A program made the translations under genes and the position numbers. Positions 6,561 through 6,732 of a stretch of DNA of 6,732 nucleotides are shown piece by piece (position 1 is the first letter of the stretch; each line of letters begins with the position of its first letter). This stretch comes from Nitrosarchaeum sp. (lineage in GTDB: Archaea; Thermoproteota; Nitrososphaeria; Nitrososphaerales; Nitrosopumilaceae), in the NCBI GenBank assembly GCA_016234975.1, contig JACRND010000133.1:1-6732 (forward strand), written 5' to 3'. The notes beneath the pieces are model-generated. The model searched no databases, was not told the DNA's origin, and saw nothing but the letters and a program-made list of their open reading frames with translations.

Positions 6561-6732
6561 ATGAACAATAATTTCAATTCTACATTGGAAAAAAAATCTA
6601 AACTGTGTAAACGAAGAGGAATCACAGATATTATTTCAACCATGTTGCTTATGGGAATAACGGTGACTGGTGCTAGTACTCTGACATATTTTGTAAATGA
6701 TTCTTTTATTTCTGGAAATTTAGCTACTGCAT
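6561..6732 (+). CDS. Second prepilin-like protein (pilin 2), 3' truncated by the window edge
   Basis: The ATG at 6561 opens a frame that stays open to the end of the window, giving 57 complete residues. A basic leader of 19 residues ends in CKRR, then G20 and a hydrophobic helix (ITDIISTMLLMGITVTG, from residue 21). This is the class III signal layout, with cleavage predicted after G20. It resembles the N-terminus of archaeal flagellin/pilin N-terminal-like domains. The 7-nt gap after the pilin 1 stop places it in the same operon, although no clear Shine-Dalgarno is seen. The leader is longer than that of pilin 1 and the helix sequence differs, so the pair are distinct subunits, not a recent duplication. 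The size and type of the mature domain lie outside the window. Confidence 0.75.
   Translation, partial: MNNNFNSTLEKKSKLCKRRGITDIISTMLLMGITVTGASTLTYFVNDSFISGNLATA

Noticed and set aside
1..6732. CRISPR arrays, tRNA/rRNA genes, insertion sequences or attachment sites
   Set aside because: No regularly spaced repeats, cloverleaf-like segments, transposase motifs or flanking terminal inverted repeats were seen on reading both strands.

Overview
The window looks like chromosomal DNA of an ammonia-oxidising-type thaumarchaeon (Nitrososphaerota, Nitrosopumilus-like). The basis is an AT-rich composition, a TrmB-family regulator, an archaeal type IV pilus engine, prepilin-like proteins with archaeal class III signal peptides, and a zinc-binding domain that I recognise as the TACK-archaeal TackOD1 type. 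The organism call is inference from gene content; no rRNA or other taxonomic marker is present.

Layout: (1) Bases 3-134 (+) are the tail of a HEAT-repeat-like protein. It converges on (2) a TrmB-family transcription regulator at 220-1068 (-), and the short convergent gap holds an 8-bp inverted repeat followed by a T-run. (3) A gap of about 250 bases (1069-1319) carries the regulator's promoter, a possible 10-codon leader ORF and the T-rich 3' end of the next operon. (4) A tight minus-strand operon is read from right to left: a secretion/pilus ATPase (4779-3163), then two separate T2SF-domain membrane platform proteins (3161-2244 and 2240-1320), spaced 1 and 3 nt apart. (5) A 137-nt divergent promoter region (4780-4916) contains a 9-bp direct repeat. 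(6) A plus-strand operon follows: a multi-zinc-site protein with a C-terminal Mrr/restriction-endonuclease-like domain (4917-6050), a prepilin-like protein starting in an ATGA overlap (6047-6553), and the beginning of a second prepilin-like protein (6561 to the window end).

Together, regions 4-6 read as a Tad/archaeal type IV pilus-like locus. The ATPase would power assembly at a platform made of the two T2SF proteins, and the substrates would be the small prepilin-like proteins encoded divergently. No prepilin peptidase is in the window; it may lie beyond the right edge or elsewhere. The least explained component, and the best candidate for undescribed biology, is the zinc-site/nuclease-fold-like protein that heads the pilin operon. 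The TrmB-type regulator next door could be a local regulator, but it has its own promoter and no direct evidence links it to the pilus genes.
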